From Streptosporangium lutulentum (GTDB lineage: Bacteria > Actinomycetota > Actinomycetes > Streptosporangiales > Streptosporangiaceae), in NCBI RefSeq assembly GCF_030811455.1, contig NZ_JAUSQU010000003.1, positions 1 to 64,000 on the forward strand: a stretch of 64,000 nt of DNA, in the 5' to 3' direction. This document shows positions 33,214 through 42,067 of this stretch, piece by piece. The translations under genes were made by a program, and so were the position numbers. A model generated the notes under the pieces. The model ran no database searches. It was not told the origin of the DNA and was given only the letters and a program-made list of their open reading frames with translations. How positions within the stretch are numbered: position 1 is the stretch's first letter; each line of letters starts with the position of its first letter.

Positions 33214-33642
33214 ATGGATAACTACTATCTGTTTAGCGGAGCGATCACTATCGACCCCCCCATCCCCATCGAAATGATCCCAACCGGCAGCATTCTGCTG
33301 GGGCGAAACAACAGCAAGTTCCTCGACAGTAAAATGCGCTACCCCGACCCCGACACTGATGTCTGGCTGCGCATCGTCGAACAGGACGGCCGAACAGTAG
33401 CCGATGCCATCGTTCCTTCCTGCCTGCACTGCCGCAAATGCGGCGACATCATGCTAGAAGTCGGGAATATTCTCCAGGCCTATGGTGAAGAACGGACATT
33501 CTCCGGAGAGCTGAAGGCCGTGGGCGAGACGCAAGAGGAAGACGGCACCTGGACGATCGTGATCGTCAATGGCCGCGCAATACAGACCGGCATCGACCAA
33601 GAGCCCATGCCTATAACGCCCACACCAGAGCCAAGGCTCTAA
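33214..33642 (+). CDS. Hypothetical protein, 142 aa
   Basis: AGGAGCCGCC precedes the ATG. The start (YYLFSGAITIDPPIPIEMIP) and the end (SGELKAVGETQEEDGTWTIV, IVNGRAIQ) resemble small beta-rich proteins common in actinobacterial genomes (pattern: G.I.I.PP ... F.G.L.A......W...V..G). A CLHCRKC cluster at residues ~70-76 may bind zinc. Function unknown. Confidence 0.6.
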   Translation: MDNYYLFSGAITIDPPIPIEMIPTGSILLGRNNSKFLDSKMRYPDPDTDVWLRIVEQDGRTVADAIVPSCLHCRKCGDIMLEVGNILQAYGEERTFSGELKAVGETQEEDGTWTIVIVNGRAIQTGIDQEPMPITPTPEPRL

Positions 33643-34002
33643 GTCCACCGGTCAATAACCAAGCGTCATCGAGGTAGTCGCCGCCCTGCTGATGCAGGGC
33701 GGCGAGCCGGATACCCGGCTCATCGTGATGACTAACAAAGCCAGCAGCTGAACTGGTCACCGCGGAGAAAACATGTCCGTTCACGGTGCCCGGAACAGGA
33801 TGCTCAACGCACCGCCCGGCCCGATCACCTACCGGCGTCATCGCCCACAGCCTGCGCCCCCGTAGCGACGCTACAGGCCAACAACAGCTCCCGTGATCTC
33901 ACGCCCACCACCCTGCCCCGAACAGCCATCGGAGCAGGGTGGTTCGCTGATGCAGCCTTCCAGCAGCCCAAGACGATCCCACACCACCGGATAAAAGGCC
34001 AC
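33643..34002. other. Spacer with hairpin and a possible 30-aa ORF
   Basis: CGCCGCCCTGC (33679-33689) and its complement (33694-33704) form a perfect stem. GGAGAAAAC precedes an ATG at 33774 opening a 30-codon frame (33774-33866, MSVHGARNRMLNAPPGPITY...) of unknown value. Nothing else supported. Confidence 0.35.
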
Positions 34003-34527
34003 TCAAAACAGAGGCGGCGTATGCGGCTCCACGGGTGAAGGCCGGGAGAGTGACGTGGCAAGTCGCGCGCCCGGATGAAGAACCTGCTCCCACAACACCC
34101 GGTCGGTCCACTCGCTGCCACTGACCTCGCGCGGACGTGATGGTGCATTCCAGCCCGCCCGAGCAGCTCGATCAGCGACGCGACGCCACCCCGCACCGCG
34201 CAGACTTGCACCAGTCTCCGCGCCTTGGGTGTAAGTGATAATCCGCCGATAGCCCAGCGTCTTCATGGTGCGCGCTGCCGACCCGTAGAGGTAAGAACAG
34301 GCGTTGCGAATGCCATCGGTACAGCAGCGCGTCACCTCTACCGTCAGACCGTCTTGCAGCAGCCGGGCCACGGGACGACCGACCACAACCACGCCGTGCA
34401 GCACGTCGTTATCGTCGGCCACGCCCAGGCACAGCAGATACCCCTGTGGTGGGCGATGGTGGCGATGCCAATCGAGGATGAAACGCCGGGCTACGGCGCC
34501 AGAAACTGGCACGGTGTGGAGGGCCAT
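34003..34527 (-). CDS. XF1762-like (GNAT-fold) protein, 174 aa
   Basis: The ATG at 34527 follows GGAGGG and lies 2 bp after the stop of the disrupted TGT-like gene. The sequence FILDWHRHHRPPQGYLLCLG, LTVEVTRCCTDGIRNACSYL, YGSAARTMKTLGYRRIITYT and GASLRGAGW fits the XF1762 family of phage- and plasmid-borne acyltransferase-fold proteins, whose role is not settled. Gene order ties it to the transporter and TGT-like genes. Confidence 0.7.
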   Translation of the reverse strand: MALHTVPVSGAVARRFILDWHRHHRPPQGYLLCLGVADDNDVLHGVVVVGRPVARLLQDGLTVEVTRCCTDGIRNACSYLYGSAARTMKTLGYRRIITYTQGAETGASLRGAGWRRVADRAARAGWNAPSRPREVSGSEWTDRVLWEQVLHPGARLATSLSRPSPVEPHTPPLF

Positions 34528-34816
34528 TGTCAGCCCTCCCACAGCAGTGTCTGCCCGCGGACCTCGCGCACCCACGACAGCAGCCGAGGCAGATGGTGAT
34601 CCGGGCCGAACGCGATGAGCGTTCCGTCGGCCGACTGGCAGCCGATCCCTGCGGCGTAGCGCAGCCGGCGGTGGGAATTAACGCGGCCCATGTGCACGCC
34701 CAGACCGCGATCACGCGCTTCACGGACGAGACGGCGCGCTGCCCTCTTTGGCAGGCTCAGGTGAGACAGCGGAAGGAAGTACCCTTCTGAGCTTCGAGTA
34801 GGGCGAGACAGGACCG

Positions 34817-35284
34817 TTGACGATCGTGACTTTGACTGCTGCCGACCTGGGCGCCGGCGTGCGTGATGATGGAAGTGTGAGTTCGGAGCCGGAAGGGCCG
34901 CGAGCTGAACGGCCCAAGCGGCGCAGATTCAGCGCGGACTACAAACTGCGGATCGTGGCCGAGTACGACGCGCTGACCGAACCGGGCGCCAAGGGTGCGC
35001 TGCTGCGCCGCGAGGGGCTGTATTCCACGCACATCCTGGACTGGCGACTGGCCCGCGACCACGGAGCCTTGCAGGCGCTGAAGCCCAAGCCGCCGGTGCG
35101 CAAAGACGCCAAGAGCCCGGCCGAGAAAGAAGCCGACAAGCTGCGGCGCGAGAACGAGAAACTCGCCGCCGAGCTGGCCAGGACCAAGAAGGCACTGGCG
35201 ATCTTGGGAAAAGCACACGAGCTCTTGGAACTGCTGTCCGAGAGCGAGGAGCCCAGCACGCCGCCGACGAAGCCGGACGCGTGA
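34817..35284 (+). CDS. IS3-family transposase OrfA, 155 aa
   Basis: Helix-turn-helix part (RRRFSADYKLRIVAEYDALT ... LLRREGLYSTHILDWRLARD) followed by a leucine-zipper-like coiled coil (EADKLRRENEKLAAELARTK). The start may be the GTG at 34877 (residue 21), since the first residues look spurious. OrfB begins at its stop (GTGA). Confidence 0.85.
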   Translation: MTIVTLTAADLGAGVRDDGSVSSEPEGPRAERPKRRRFSADYKLRIVAEYDALTEPGAKGALLRREGLYSTHILDWRLARDHGALQALKPKPPVRKDAKSPAEKEADKLRRENEKLAAELARTKKALAILGKAHELLELLSESEEPSTPPTKPDA

Positions 35285-36285
35285 TCAACGAGGCGTTTGA
35301 GCAGCTGGAACAGACGCTCGACACCACGAACGCCTGCCGGCTGACCGGCATCTCGCGCGCGACACTGTATCGACGGCGCAATCCCCAGCCCGCCCCGGTG
35401 GCCGCACCGCGGCCGGCCCCGCCCAACGCGCTGTCACGTGATGAGCGCCATGCGGTGCTGGAGACGCTCAACTCCTATCGGTTCATCGATAAATCACCGC
35501 CGCAGGTATGGGCGACGCTGCTGGATGAGGGCCGCTATCTGTGCAGCATTTCCACGATGTATCGGCTGCTGCGCGCCGAGGACGGCGTGCGCGAGCGCCG
35601 CGCTCAGGCACGCCATCCGGCCAAGACGATTCCCGAGCTGGTCGCTGACGGCCCTTCGCAGGTGTTCACCTGGGACATCACCAAGCTGAAGGGCCCCAGG
35701 TCAGGTATCACCTACGACCTGTATGTGATGCTCGACATCTATTCGCGCTACGTGGTCGGCTGGCGGGTCGAACACCGCGAAAGCGCCGAGTTGGCCACCG
35801 ACTTCATCGCTGCCGCCGTGGCGCGCAACGGCGGCAGGCCCCGCGTAGTGCACGCCGACCGGGGCCCCTCGATGACCTCCACCGACGTCGCCGCGTTGCT
35901 GGCCGACCTACAGATCACCCGCTCGCATTCGCGTCCCAAGGTGTCCAACGACAACCCCTACAGCGAGGCGGCGTTCAAGACGCTGAAGTACTGCCCGGCC
36001 TTTCCCGAGCGGTTCGGCGCTCTGGCTGATGCCCGCGCGTTCTGCGAGGCGTTCTTCACCCACTACAACCACGAACACCGCCATTCGGGGATCGGGCTGC
36101 ACACCCCGGCCTCGGTCCACTTCGGCACCGCCGAACAGATCCGCGCCCAGCGCGTCGTCACTCTGGAGGCGGCCTACGCAGCCACACCGGACAGGTTTCA
36201 CACGAAGCCGATCCCACCCCGGATCCCCACCAAGGCGTGGATCAACGACCCGGCCAAACGGGAGAAAATGACACAGATCGATTGA
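35281..36285 (+). CDS. IS3-family transposase OrfB with DDE integrase core, 334 aa
   Basis: N-terminal HTH_21-like part (LSRDERHAVLETLNSYRFID ... CSISTMYRLLRAEDGVRERR) then the rve domain with catalytic D in VFTWDITKLKG, D in VVHADRGPSM and E in NPYSEAAFKTLKY, and the usual HYNHEHRHSGIGLHTP end. The frame is intact, so the element may still move. It lies opposite to the host gene's strand. Confidence 0.9.
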   Translation: MINEAFEQLEQTLDTTNACRLTGISRATLYRRRNPQPAPVAAPRPAPPNALSRDERHAVLETLNSYRFIDKSPPQVWATLLDEGRYLCSISTMYRLLRAEDGVRERRAQARHPAKTIPELVADGPSQVFTWDITKLKGPRSGITYDLYVMLDIYSRYVVGWRVEHRESAELATDFIAAAVARNGGRPRVVHADRGPSMTSTDVAALLADLQITRSHSRPKVSNDNPYSEAAFKTLKYCPAFPERFGALADARAFCEAFFTHYNHEHRHSGIGLHTPASVHFGTAEQIRAQRVVTLEAAYAATPDRFHTKPIPPRIPTKAWINDPAKREKMTQID

Positions 36286-36714
36286 AACGACCGTGTCTCA
36301 CCGAGCTTGACAAGTTCCGCTGCGCTTCCGAGCTTCCAAGGGGTCGAACCTCCCACGAACAGGACATCAACAGTCGTCCACGGCACCGTGAGATCGTCGA
36401 GCCCGTCTTGTGCAATGAGTAGGGCAGGATACCCAGCCGCCCGAATTGGCGGGAGCATCGGCGCGGAACGCACGAGGGTCTGGGCGGCATGCCCGACGAT
36501 GTCGGGTACCGCTGCGAATAAGGCGTGGGGAGCGTGATGGGCACGAGCCGTCAGCCACGCCACGAACGCGGCGTCCCCGGGATAAGTGCCGGTGAAGCAG
36601 CCGTTATCGGCCCCCCAGGTCACTCTCTCGATGAGGGTGTTGCCTTGCGTCGGTGAGGCCATCATCTCCAGCAGCCCCTGGCGCATCGCCTCATGCACCG
36701 CGGCGGTAGAGGGA

Positions 36715-37230
36715 TTAGCCAGATACCGCATGGCTCACCGCCATAAGGCGCACGATCAGCACGACGGCGACGGCCACCGCGCTGGCCCAGAACTTGCCCA
36801 GCAGCTGGCCGGGCGCGCCGGCCAGCACCGGCAACCCGGCGATGACCAAGAACAGCGCCGTGTCGACAATCGAGCCGAGCAGATTGGAGACCAGCACCGC
36901 GCGTACCCACCCGCGCCGCCGCAGCGGGACATAGATGAGCATGTCGGCGGTCTCGGCTACCAGGAAAGCCACCCCGGAAGTGAGCGCCAGCCGGGGAGTG
37001 GTGACCACCGCGCTGAGGATGGTGCCGCCGATGATGGCCAGCACTACCATCGGGCGACCGCCGATGTCATGCGCTACGTCGCGCATCAGCAGCGTCGCGC
37101 CCGCGGCATAGGTGCCCGCGGTGGCGGTCAGGCCCAGGCCCATGGGGAGCGGCCCGAACTGGGCGGTCAGCTGATTGGCGGCCACGATGGTGGCTAAGTA
37201 GGCCGCCACCACAGCAAAACGAACGATCAT
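36715..37230 (-). CDS. VUT-family membrane transporter (queuosine-precursor type), 171 aa
   Basis: Start ATG with AAGGGAAACG upstream. Five or six hydrophobic segments: VVAAYLATIVAANQLTAQFG, GLTATAGTYAAGATLLMRDV, VVLAIIGGTILSAVVTTP, SGVAFLVAETADMLIYVPLR, LGSIVDTALFLVIAGLPVL and ASAVAVAVVLIVRL. RD near TLLMRDVAHD and ETADMLIY are typical of YhhQ/VUT proteins that import queuine or preQ bases. First gene of the cassette whose second gene is TGT-like, which supports this reading. Confidence 0.75.
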   Translation of the reverse strand: MIVRFAVVAAYLATIVAANQLTAQFGPLPMGLGLTATAGTYAAGATLLMRDVAHDIGGRPMVVLAIIGGTILSAVVTTPRLALTSGVAFLVAETADMLIYVPLRRRGWVRAVLVSNLLGSIVDTALFLVIAGLPVLAGAPGQLLGKFWASAVAVAVVLIVRLMAVSHAVSG

Positions 37231-37984
37231 GAACGTTTCCCTTCCGCGCGGGAAGGGGTGATGGCTTCGGGCGCCAACTGCTCTGTGTGCCCTTCCCGGC
37301 GAGTGCCGGGCGGGCGGGCGATAGCCGGGTTAGGCAAGGGCGCAGCGCCCGCAGCGCAGCGAGGACGAACGGCCCTTGCCGTTCCGGTGCGCCTGCCAGG
37401 CTGAAGCGATCGGGAAGGCAGAGGGGGAGGGCTGCCCGGCATGGCCGGGGCCGTCGCGGGGAGCGCATCGCGCGGGGACAACTCCGGGTTTCGCGCTTTG
37501 CGCGGGTGTCTTTCCACCCCGGCCTGATGAGGGTGCGCGTGTCCGGTTCGTGCGGAGGTTTCTACCGGTCGCGGTGGTGAGCTGGGGGTTGAAGAGTAAA
37601 GCCGAACGTGACGAGCTTGGTTTGTCCGGACTTACTTTTCAATTTCGGCGAGGCGGACGCGTTGGCGGGCATAAGGGCCGGGTCTGGGTCTCCAGCGGTG
37701 CTGCTGCCCGCGCCTCCGTGAGCTCCTGCCGGACCCGCCGCACTGAAGACTTAACCCGACCGTTGCAAGATCCCCTGAAGAGTAAGTCCGGAACCTGAAG
37801 AGATGACCCGCACCGGACAGCGCGCTTCCACCTTCCCAACCCGCTGACCTGCATCGGGGAGAGCAAGATAGGCGATCAGGTGCCCTGATCGCGGATTGAG
37901 TCTTCCGACAAGTCGGATTACTCGGCCAAACTGATGTTTGTCATCCCCTGTCGGGGTCGCTTCGCTGGGGAGGAGTCGGCCACC
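37231..37984. promoter_or_regulatory. Non-coding region with candidate origin of transfer
   Basis: No convincing gene. Features: TCCGGACTTAC near 37627 and its complement near 37782, ~150 bp apart; GCGATCAGG-TGC-CCTGATCGC (37872-37892); and TCCGAC-AA-GTCGGA (37904-37917). Hairpins directly before MobC/relaxase genes are the usual oriT setting, so 37780-37930 is the best candidate. No nic consensus is claimed. Confidence 0.45.
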
Positions 37985-38425
37985 GTGACGCACGGCGAGC
38001 AGGCGATACCGCCTCAACCAGCCAGCGCAGCGGCCCGCCGTCCGGCGGCCCGCCGGCCGGTGGCGCGACTTCGCCGGCAGCGCGGTGGACGGCCGCATGT
38101 GGTCAAGGTGAGGTTGTCCACCGCGGAGAAAGTGAAGATCGAGGCACGAGCCATGAATCTTGGAGTCAGCGTCCAGCGCCTGCTGGTGGAAGCCGCGCTG
38201 GCGACCAACAGGCTGACCCTGACGGAGCGGCGCTCCCATGTGATCGAGCTGATGGCTTTGCGGCGGCTGGTCACCGCACTGAGTAACAACCTCAACCAAC
38301 TGGCCCGGGTCGCCAACGCCAGCGGCAATGTACCCCGCGCCTTCGGCCCGACCTCGGCGGCAATCGCCCGCGCCGCCAACCGGCTGGATGCCGCAGTCGC
38401 GACGTTCATGGGAGAGGGCCAGTGA
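37985..38425 (+). CDS. MobC-like mobilization accessory protein, ~146 aa
   Basis: GTG at 37985 (after GGGGAGGAG) is preferred; an ATG at 37934 would add 17 residues. A basic N-terminal tail precedes an RHH-like segment (VVKVRLSTAEKVKIEARAMN), then helices with LMALRRLVTALSNNLNQLAR and a NA.G pattern typical of MobC proteins, which help the relaxase open oriT. The stop overlaps the relaxase start (GTGA). Confidence 0.75.
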   Translation: MTHGEQAIPPQPASAAARRPAARRPVARLRRQRGGRPHVVKVRLSTAEKVKIEARAMNLGVSVQRLLVEAALATNRLTLTERRSHVIELMALRRLVTALSNNLNQLARVANASGNVPRAFGPTSAAIARAANRLDAAVATFMGEGQ

Positions 38426-39882
38426 ACGCGAAAATCAGGGTGCCCTACGGCGATGACCTCCCAGGTCTGATCGGCTACCTCTTCGGCCCGGGCAAAGCGA
38501 ACGAGCACACCGATCCCCATTTGGTCGCCAGCTCCGAGCACGTGGAGCTGGCCGGCGCACCGCGCTTCCAGCAGCCTGGTGAGCTACAAGCCGCCAAGAT
38601 CGAATTGGATCGGACCCGCCGCACCCTGGGCAGTGATATCGCCGGCGGATATGTCTGGCACTGCTCGCTGAGCCTGCCGCCTGACGACCGCCAGCTCACC
38701 GATGCGGAATGGGGTGAGATCGCCCGCGAGGTCATCCGGCGTCTTGGATTCGACACCTCCACCGGAAAAGCGCCATGCCGGTGGATCGCCGTGCGACACG
38801 GTCTGTCTACCGGCGGAAACGATCACATCCACCTGGCGGTCAATCTGGTGCGCGAGGACGGTACCAAGGCCAACACCTTCAAGGACTTCGTGAAGGTGAG
38901 CAAGGCCTGTGCTGAGTTCGAGCGCCGCTATGCCTTGCAGGTGGTCGACGGCAGGCCCGGCGCAGGAATGCCTGGATTGAAACGAGGCGAAATGGAACGA
39001 GCGCGCCGTGAAGGCCGCGATGAGCCCGACCGTCTTCGACTGGCGCGCAGCGTCCGAGCGTGCGCGACGGCAGCCCAGGACGAGGCCGAGTTCGTGCGTC
39101 GGCTTCGTCGCGCCGGCGTGCTCGCTCGCCCGCGTTATGCCCCCGGCGGCAGGCAGGCGGTGATCGGCTATTCGGTCGCGCTACGGCCCGACGACGGCGC
39201 CTCTCCCATCTGGTACGGCGGCGGCAAACTCGCTGCCGACCTGACCCTGACCCGGCTGCGGGAAGGCTGGCATTCCACCCCCGACGGCCTGCGCAATGCG
39301 GCCAGCGCCTGGCGGACCCCGAACAGTCGTCCTCAGACAGCGCCGGAACGCACCGTCTACGGAGGTCACACCTGGGAACAAGCCGCCCAGGTCGTCACTC
39401 ATGTGCGCGCCCAACTGGCGCAGGTGCCCGTCGACGACCTCGATGCTTGGGCCAGCGCGGCCCGGCAGACTGCCGGCGTTCTCGCCGCGTGGTCCAGCCG
39501 CCTGGAGACCCGCGGCGCCGGGCCGTTGGCCAAGGCAGCCAACGCGTTGGCCCGCTCAGCACAGACCTCTCCAGCCACACCGCGCCGGTCCCCTCACCGC
39601 AGCGCGGTCCGCGACCTGCGCGGCGTGGCGATCGTCGCCCTGCAGGCCACTCCTCGTGGACGTGGAGACAGCGGTCAGGTGATGTTGCTGCGTCAGCTGA
39701 CCCGTCTGATGGAGGCCATCCATGACGCGCATCTGGCGCGCGGCCAAGCCCGTCAGGCGCAGCTGCTGGCCGCGGTCGCTCGAGAGGACCTCGCAGGATT
39801 ACACCGCACCATCGGCCTACCGATCGAGGCCGGCGTGCCCGCCCAGGCGCGGCGCGAGGCCTTCGAACTCGACCTGCACTGA
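38422..39882 (+). CDS. Relaxase/mobilization nuclease, 486 aa
   Basis: Relaxase domain in the first ~220 residues: LPGLIGYLFGPGKANEHTDP, then WHCSLSLPPDDRQLTDAEWG and the metal-binding NDHIHLAVNLVREDG (H135, H137) preceded by RWIAVRHG. The motif order suits MobA-type relaxases of actinobacterial mobilizable plasmids (MOBP-like). It would nick oriT and pilot the strand. The C-terminal half is helical and Arg-rich. Translationally coupled to the MobC-like gene. Confidence 0.85.
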   Translation: MNAKIRVPYGDDLPGLIGYLFGPGKANEHTDPHLVASSEHVELAGAPRFQQPGELQAAKIELDRTRRTLGSDIAGGYVWHCSLSLPPDDRQLTDAEWGEIAREVIRRLGFDTSTGKAPCRWIAVRHGLSTGGNDHIHLAVNLVREDGTKANTFKDFVKVSKACAEFERRYALQVVDGRPGAGMPGLKRGEMERARREGRDEPDRLRLARSVRACATAAQDEAEFVRRLRRAGVLARPRYAPGGRQAVIGYSVALRPDDGASPIWYGGGKLAADLTLTRLREGWHSTPDGLRNAASAWRTPNSRPQTAPERTVYGGHTWEQAAQVVTHVRAQLAQVPVDDLDAWASAARQTAGVLAAWSSRLETRGAGPLAKAANALARSAQTSPATPRRSPHRSAVRDLRGVAIVALQATPRGRGDSGQVMLLRQLTRLMEAIHDAHLARGQARQAQLLAAVAREDLAGLHRTIGLPIEAGVPAQARREAFELDLH

Positions 39883-39910
39883 CATAACCGTCAGAAAGAA
39901 GGACTTCGAT

Positions 39911-41839
39911 ATGAGCGAGCAGCCCACCGACGATGTCGTTGGATCCCTGCGCGACGCCATGCGCGGCCTGTTCTCCTCCGCGACGGAGACCGCTACCGCG
40001 ATTGCCCAGCGCCGCGCCGAGGCCGCCCGCCGCGCTCAGGCTGAGAGCGATGCCGCCGCGCGGGCCTATCGACAGCGCACAGACGCTCAATTCCGGGCGG
40101 ATGAGATCCTCATGCGGCCGGTGTGGACTGACCGGTGGTGGTCGAGGGTCGACGGCCACCCGGAGAAGATCAGCGAGATGTGGGAGAAGGCCGCCGGCTG
40201 GGCCCAGATCCAGCCGTACGCGCAGGCCGTCCTGCACCACATGCGCGATGAGATCGCCGAGCGCTACGGCATCGAATTGCCCATGACACCGTTGCGCGGA
40301 GAACTCGCCCGGCTGCTGGCCGCTCCCGGTGCGTCCGGCGCCGAGCCCACCCTGGAGCAGGAACTGGCTCCAGCCGCCGGCCGAGTCTTCAGCTACCAGA
40401 TCTTCGACGCCGAAGGGATGTCCATACGGTCCGATCCAGCGGCCTTCTCGGCCGAAGTCATGGTCGAGGAAGGCACCCCGCTGGAGCTGTTTGCCGCCGA
40501 GCGGTTCCAGGCCTACGCACGTGTGCGCTCTGCCGGGCAACAATCGCAGGCGCAGCTCACCGGCGATGAAGTAATCAAGGTCCATTCCGGGGCCAACACC
40601 ATTACACCCGTGGCACTGACGCTCACCTGGCAACAGGCTCAGGAGATTCACGAGCGCATCACCCGTCGCCGACAGCAGATCCTGACCGGAGAGCAGGACG
40701 CACCGCCTGAGGAGGTCCGTGACGCGCTGCTGGCCGAGCGCCGCCGGCTGCGCGCCGAACTCGACCAGCACGACCCCGCGGTCCTCAGAGCTCGACACCA
40801 GCTGCGCCTGGAGAAAGAGGCCTACGGAATCCTCGCCCGCGAGGCGCAGCCCGACTCGGCGACCACCGGCTCCTCAGCAGCAGATCCCGCGCACGCTCAG
40901 AACCTGCGCGAGGAACTCGCCGACATCGCCCTGCGGATCCACGCGACCGAAGCGCAACTGCGCGGCGAGGACCCCGATCAGGTCTACCAATCAGCGATGC
41001 TGCGCCAGGGGCTGGATGAAGGCTGGTGGCAAACCGCCAACCCCGAGGAGATCGCCGGCGTCTGGGGCCATGTCGAGCAATGGGATGAGTCGGTAACGCG
41101 AGCCGCGACGCTGGAGCGCATGCGCGAGAACATGGTCACGGCGCTGGACGCGGTCGTCAACGCCCAAGCCACCCGGCAGGAGGTACTGATCGCCACGCGC
41201 CTGGCCGAGGCCAAAGCATCCGGCCGCACGGCATTCGAGGCCACCATTCAACGTCCCAATGTGTTCGGCGTCTCCCAAATCGTCCGGCACCAAGCCTTGA
41301 TCCTGGAGCCCGGAGAGCAGCCTGTCGATGCCGCTCGCCGGGCGATGAACGCCTGGTTCGGCGATGTCTCACCGCCCTATCGCGACAAGTACTCCATCAG
41401 CTTGTTTGTCCCCGGCGCCGCCACTTCGCACGTGCAGAACTTCACCTTCGCCGACCTTCAGCAGGCACCTGACGCCGAGCAGGCACACACGCAACCCGAT
41501 GACATCCAACCATCTGGTGATCCCGCTCTCGATACCGAGAGCGTCCCAGAAACCTCACCGGCGCAGCCGCAAGCACCGTCACCCGATACGCAGGCCACGC
41601 AGTCCCACGTCGATTCGGCTGCTGAGCAGCAGCGGCTGGTAGCGGCCCAGCTGCACGAACAGGCCGCGGCGGCGACTTTGAGTGAACTCCCCGACCAAGA
41701 GGCCGCCGCCGCCGCGGTGAACGCGCGACTGGGCTTCCCCGATGGTCCACGCGCGAGCCTGGCCAAAGGAAGACAACGACGTAGCACCGCAAGCCGCCGG
41801 CCGCCACGTAGCACGATCCCCGAGCGGCAACGGGAGTAG
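39911..41839 (+). CDS. Large mobilization-region protein, 642 aa
   Basis: ATG at 39911 after AGAAAGGA, 28 bp behind the relaxase. Long charged helices (TATAIAQRRAEAARRAQAES; REELADIALRIHATEAQLRG; LERMRENMVTALDAVVNAQA) alternate with a beta region (VFSYQIFDAEGMSIRSDPAA ... EVMVEEGTPLELFAAERFQA). The C-terminus is a disordered Pro/Gln/Asp region ending in a basic tail. Probably a structural or DNA-associated partner of the relaxase; not recognised by family. Confidence 0.6.
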   Translation: MSEQPTDDVVGSLRDAMRGLFSSATETATAIAQRRAEAARRAQAESDAAARAYRQRTDAQFRADEILMRPVWTDRWWSRVDGHPEKISEMWEKAAGWAQIQPYAQAVLHHMRDEIAERYGIELPMTPLRGELARLLAAPGASGAEPTLEQELAPAAGRVFSYQIFDAEGMSIRSDPAAFSAEVMVEEGTPLELFAAERFQAYARVRSAGQQSQAQLTGDEVIKVHSGANTITPVALTLTWQQAQEIHERITRRRQQILTGEQDAPPEEVRDALLAERRRLRAELDQHDPAVLRARHQLRLEKEAYGILAREAQPDSATTGSSAADPAHAQNLREELADIALRIHATEAQLRGEDPDQVYQSAMLRQGLDEGWWQTANPEEIAGVWGHVEQWDESVTRAATLERMRENMVTALDAVVNAQATRQEVLIATRLAEAKASGRTAFEATIQRPNVFGVSQIVRHQALILEPGEQPVDAARRAMNAWFGDVSPPYRDKYSISLFVPGAATSHVQNFTFADLQQAPDAEQAHTQPDDIQPSGDPALDTESVPETSPAQPQAPSPDTQATQSHVDSAAEQQRLVAAQLHEQAAAATLSELPDQEAAAAAVNARLGFPDGPRASLAKGRQRRSTASRRPPRSTIPERQRE

Positions 41840-42038
41840 AGCCGGTAACACGCGTTCTACCGACGATGTCCGGACCATCTGCTGCGCCGGGAAGTCCCAG
41901 CCCTTGCATCCGGCGGGCGAGAGCCGTGCAGATAGGGACACCGGGGCCAACCCCGGCGAGGCGTTCAGCGCGTGGAGGCCATCAGGAAAACCTCGGTGGT
42001 AGGGCCCAGAGCCAAAGTGGCTCCGGATGCGCACCGCC

Positions 42039-42067
42039 GCATGCGTCCATATCATATGGACGCATGC
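42039..42067. promoter_or_regulatory. 29-bp palindrome over the start codon of the 255-aa gene
   Basis: GCATGCGTCCATAT (42039-42052), C, and the exact complement (42054-42067). The ATG at 42064 lies in the right arm. A protein bound here would block the gene; autoregulation is likely because the product may contain an HTH. Confidence 0.6.

Larger units (their letters stand above)
34762..36300 (+). mobile_element. IS3-family insertion sequence, ~1.54 kb
   Basis: Both ends begin with TGAGACA (terminal inverted repeats, TG...CA ends). It contains orfA and orfB with a GTGA overlap. No direct target repeat is visible; the host gene rejoins perfectly when the element is removed. Confidence 0.85.
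34530..36731 (-). pseudogene. TGT/DpdA-like gene interrupted by an IS3-type element
   Basis: The 5' part (36731-36301) encodes MRYLANPSTAAVHEAMRQG, WGADNGCF, FAAVPDIVGHA, ALLIAQDGLDDLTVPW and DVLFVGGSTPWKLG. The 3' part (34761-34530) encodes GVHMGRVNSHRRLRYAAGIG, CQSADGTLIAFGPDHHLPRL and LSW. Removing 34762-36300 joins codon ..CTC GG|C CTG.. without any frame change, giving a ~220-aa protein of the tRNA-guanine-transglycosylase-like type related to DpdA (base exchange or lyase on 7-deazapurines). The first ATG overlaps the end of the VUT transporter gene by 17 bp. As it stands the protein would be truncated. Confidence 0.75.

Noticed and set aside
37227..37517. preQ1-type riboswitch before the VUT transporter gene
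   Set aside because: I looked for a compact pseudoknot aptamer upstream of 37230 and found no convincing match; a covariance search would be decisive.
39395..40798. 467-codon minus-strand frame
   Set aside because: Opposite to the relaxase and the 642-aa gene; low-complexity Arg/Gly/Pro composition.
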